In this document: positions 32,437 to 32,696 of the stretch, one piece after another
How the letters are laid out: each line of letters starts with the position of its first letter
How positions within the stretch are numbered: position 1 is the stretch's first letter
Assembly (NCBI GenBank): GCA_001919715.1
Contig: MNIJ01000229.1
Span: 1-32,696, forward strand
Source: Acidobacteria bacterium 13_1_20CM_58_21
GTDB taxonomy: Bacteria > Acidobacteriota > Terriglobia > Acidiferrales > UBA7541
DNA length: 32,696 nt
Reading direction: 5' to 3'
Program-made: the position numbers and the translations under genes
Notes under the pieces: generated by a model
The model's database searches: none
What the model was told of the DNA's origin: nothing
What the model saw: the letters and a program-made list of their open reading frames with translations, nothing else

Positions 32437-32696
32437 TGGCCGGGGTCATTTTCGTTTTCTCGGCAGCGGCGTTGTTGCAGTTTTTCATCTCTTATTGCCG
32501 CTCGCTGATCGCCGCGTCCTCGAAGCAGGTTCTCTCGGCCGAGGTAAAGGACGTTACCGGCATCCAGAGAATTGCTTCCGGTGACGATTTCAAACGGGTC
32601 ATGCAGCTTCTGCAGCTCTGTCCGGAGCGCCCGGAAGACCGCAATTCCGTCCAGGCGATCGGTGCCTATTTCAGCCTCTTGAATTTCGTGCGCTCG
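32433..32696 (+). CDS. Unnamed protein with N-terminal membrane helix (partial, runs off the right edge)
   Basis: At least 88 residues from ATG 32433, overlapping the previous stop. It opens with a hydrophobic segment (MMAGVIFVFSAAALLQFFIS) and continues as a soluble, helical region (DFKRVMQLLQLCPERPED). No stop is reached in the window. The family is not recognised. It is the third gene of the repeat-peptide operon. Confidence 0.8.
   Translation, partial: MMAGVIFVFSAAALLQFFISYCRSLIAASSKQVLSAEVKDVTGIQRIASGDDFKRVMQLLQLCPERPEDRNSVQAIGAYFSLLNFVRS

Overview
The window looks like GC-rich chromosomal DNA from a Gram-negative bacterium, most likely an Acidobacteriota. The grounds are an Omp85 protein next to a TamB homologue, a TonB-dependent receptor with an N-terminal carboxypeptidase-regulatory-like (Oar-type) domain, an ECF sigma/anti-sigma/DUF4097 operon, and several unnamed secreted or membrane proteins of a kind familiar from that phylum. 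No rRNA is present, so the assignment is an inference.

Layout. 1-937 (minus): 5' part of a ThiF/MoeB-family E1-like enzyme running off the left edge. 1054-8926 (plus): an envelope-biogenesis operon with a seven-POTRA Omp85 protein, a SurA-like periplasmic chaperone without a visible PPIase domain, and a TamB-like translocation protein. 8957-9628 (minus): a DUF2059 protein. 9793-14079 (plus): an amino-acid permease, a kynureninase-like PLP enzyme, an isoaspartyl methyltransferase and a GT2 glycosyltransferase, the last three nearly contiguous. 14147-15998: a membrane protein, a winged-helix regulator and a cis-prenyltransferase (UppS-like); two related operator/-35 modules suggest that the regulator controls both units. 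16214-19214: ECF sigma factor, zinc-finger anti-sigma factor and a long DUF4097 beta-helix protein, coupled by overlapping stop/start codons. 19231-24760: a Nudix hydrolase, a LysW-like small zinc-ribbon protein with a very acidic tail, two small secreted carboxypeptidase-regulatory-like proteins, an unnamed exported protein and a TonB-dependent receptor. 24966-26289: a YegS-type lipid kinase and a small membrane protein.

26404-31027 is a small, partly decayed genomic island of more AT-rich, mostly minus-strand genes. It holds a hipBA toxin-antitoxin pair with a striking three-operator promoter, a probably internally deleted orphan gene, an AbiEi-like antitoxin downstream of a frameshifted AbiEii-like nucleotidyltransferase, and a tyrosine integrase broken by three frameshifts. 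The integrase relic lies directly beside the 3' end of a tRNA-Met(CAT) gene, the classic position of a tRNA-targeted integrative element.

Right of the tRNA, 31460-32696 (plus) holds the start of an unnamed operon: a 74-residue exported peptide ending in three perfect 12-residue repeats, a roughly seven-helix membrane protein and a third protein that runs off the right edge. This operon and the duplicated operator around the winged-helix regulator are the best candidates for undescribed biology. Several genes also look leaderless, with a -10 element 6-8 nt before the start codon and no Shine-Dalgarno.
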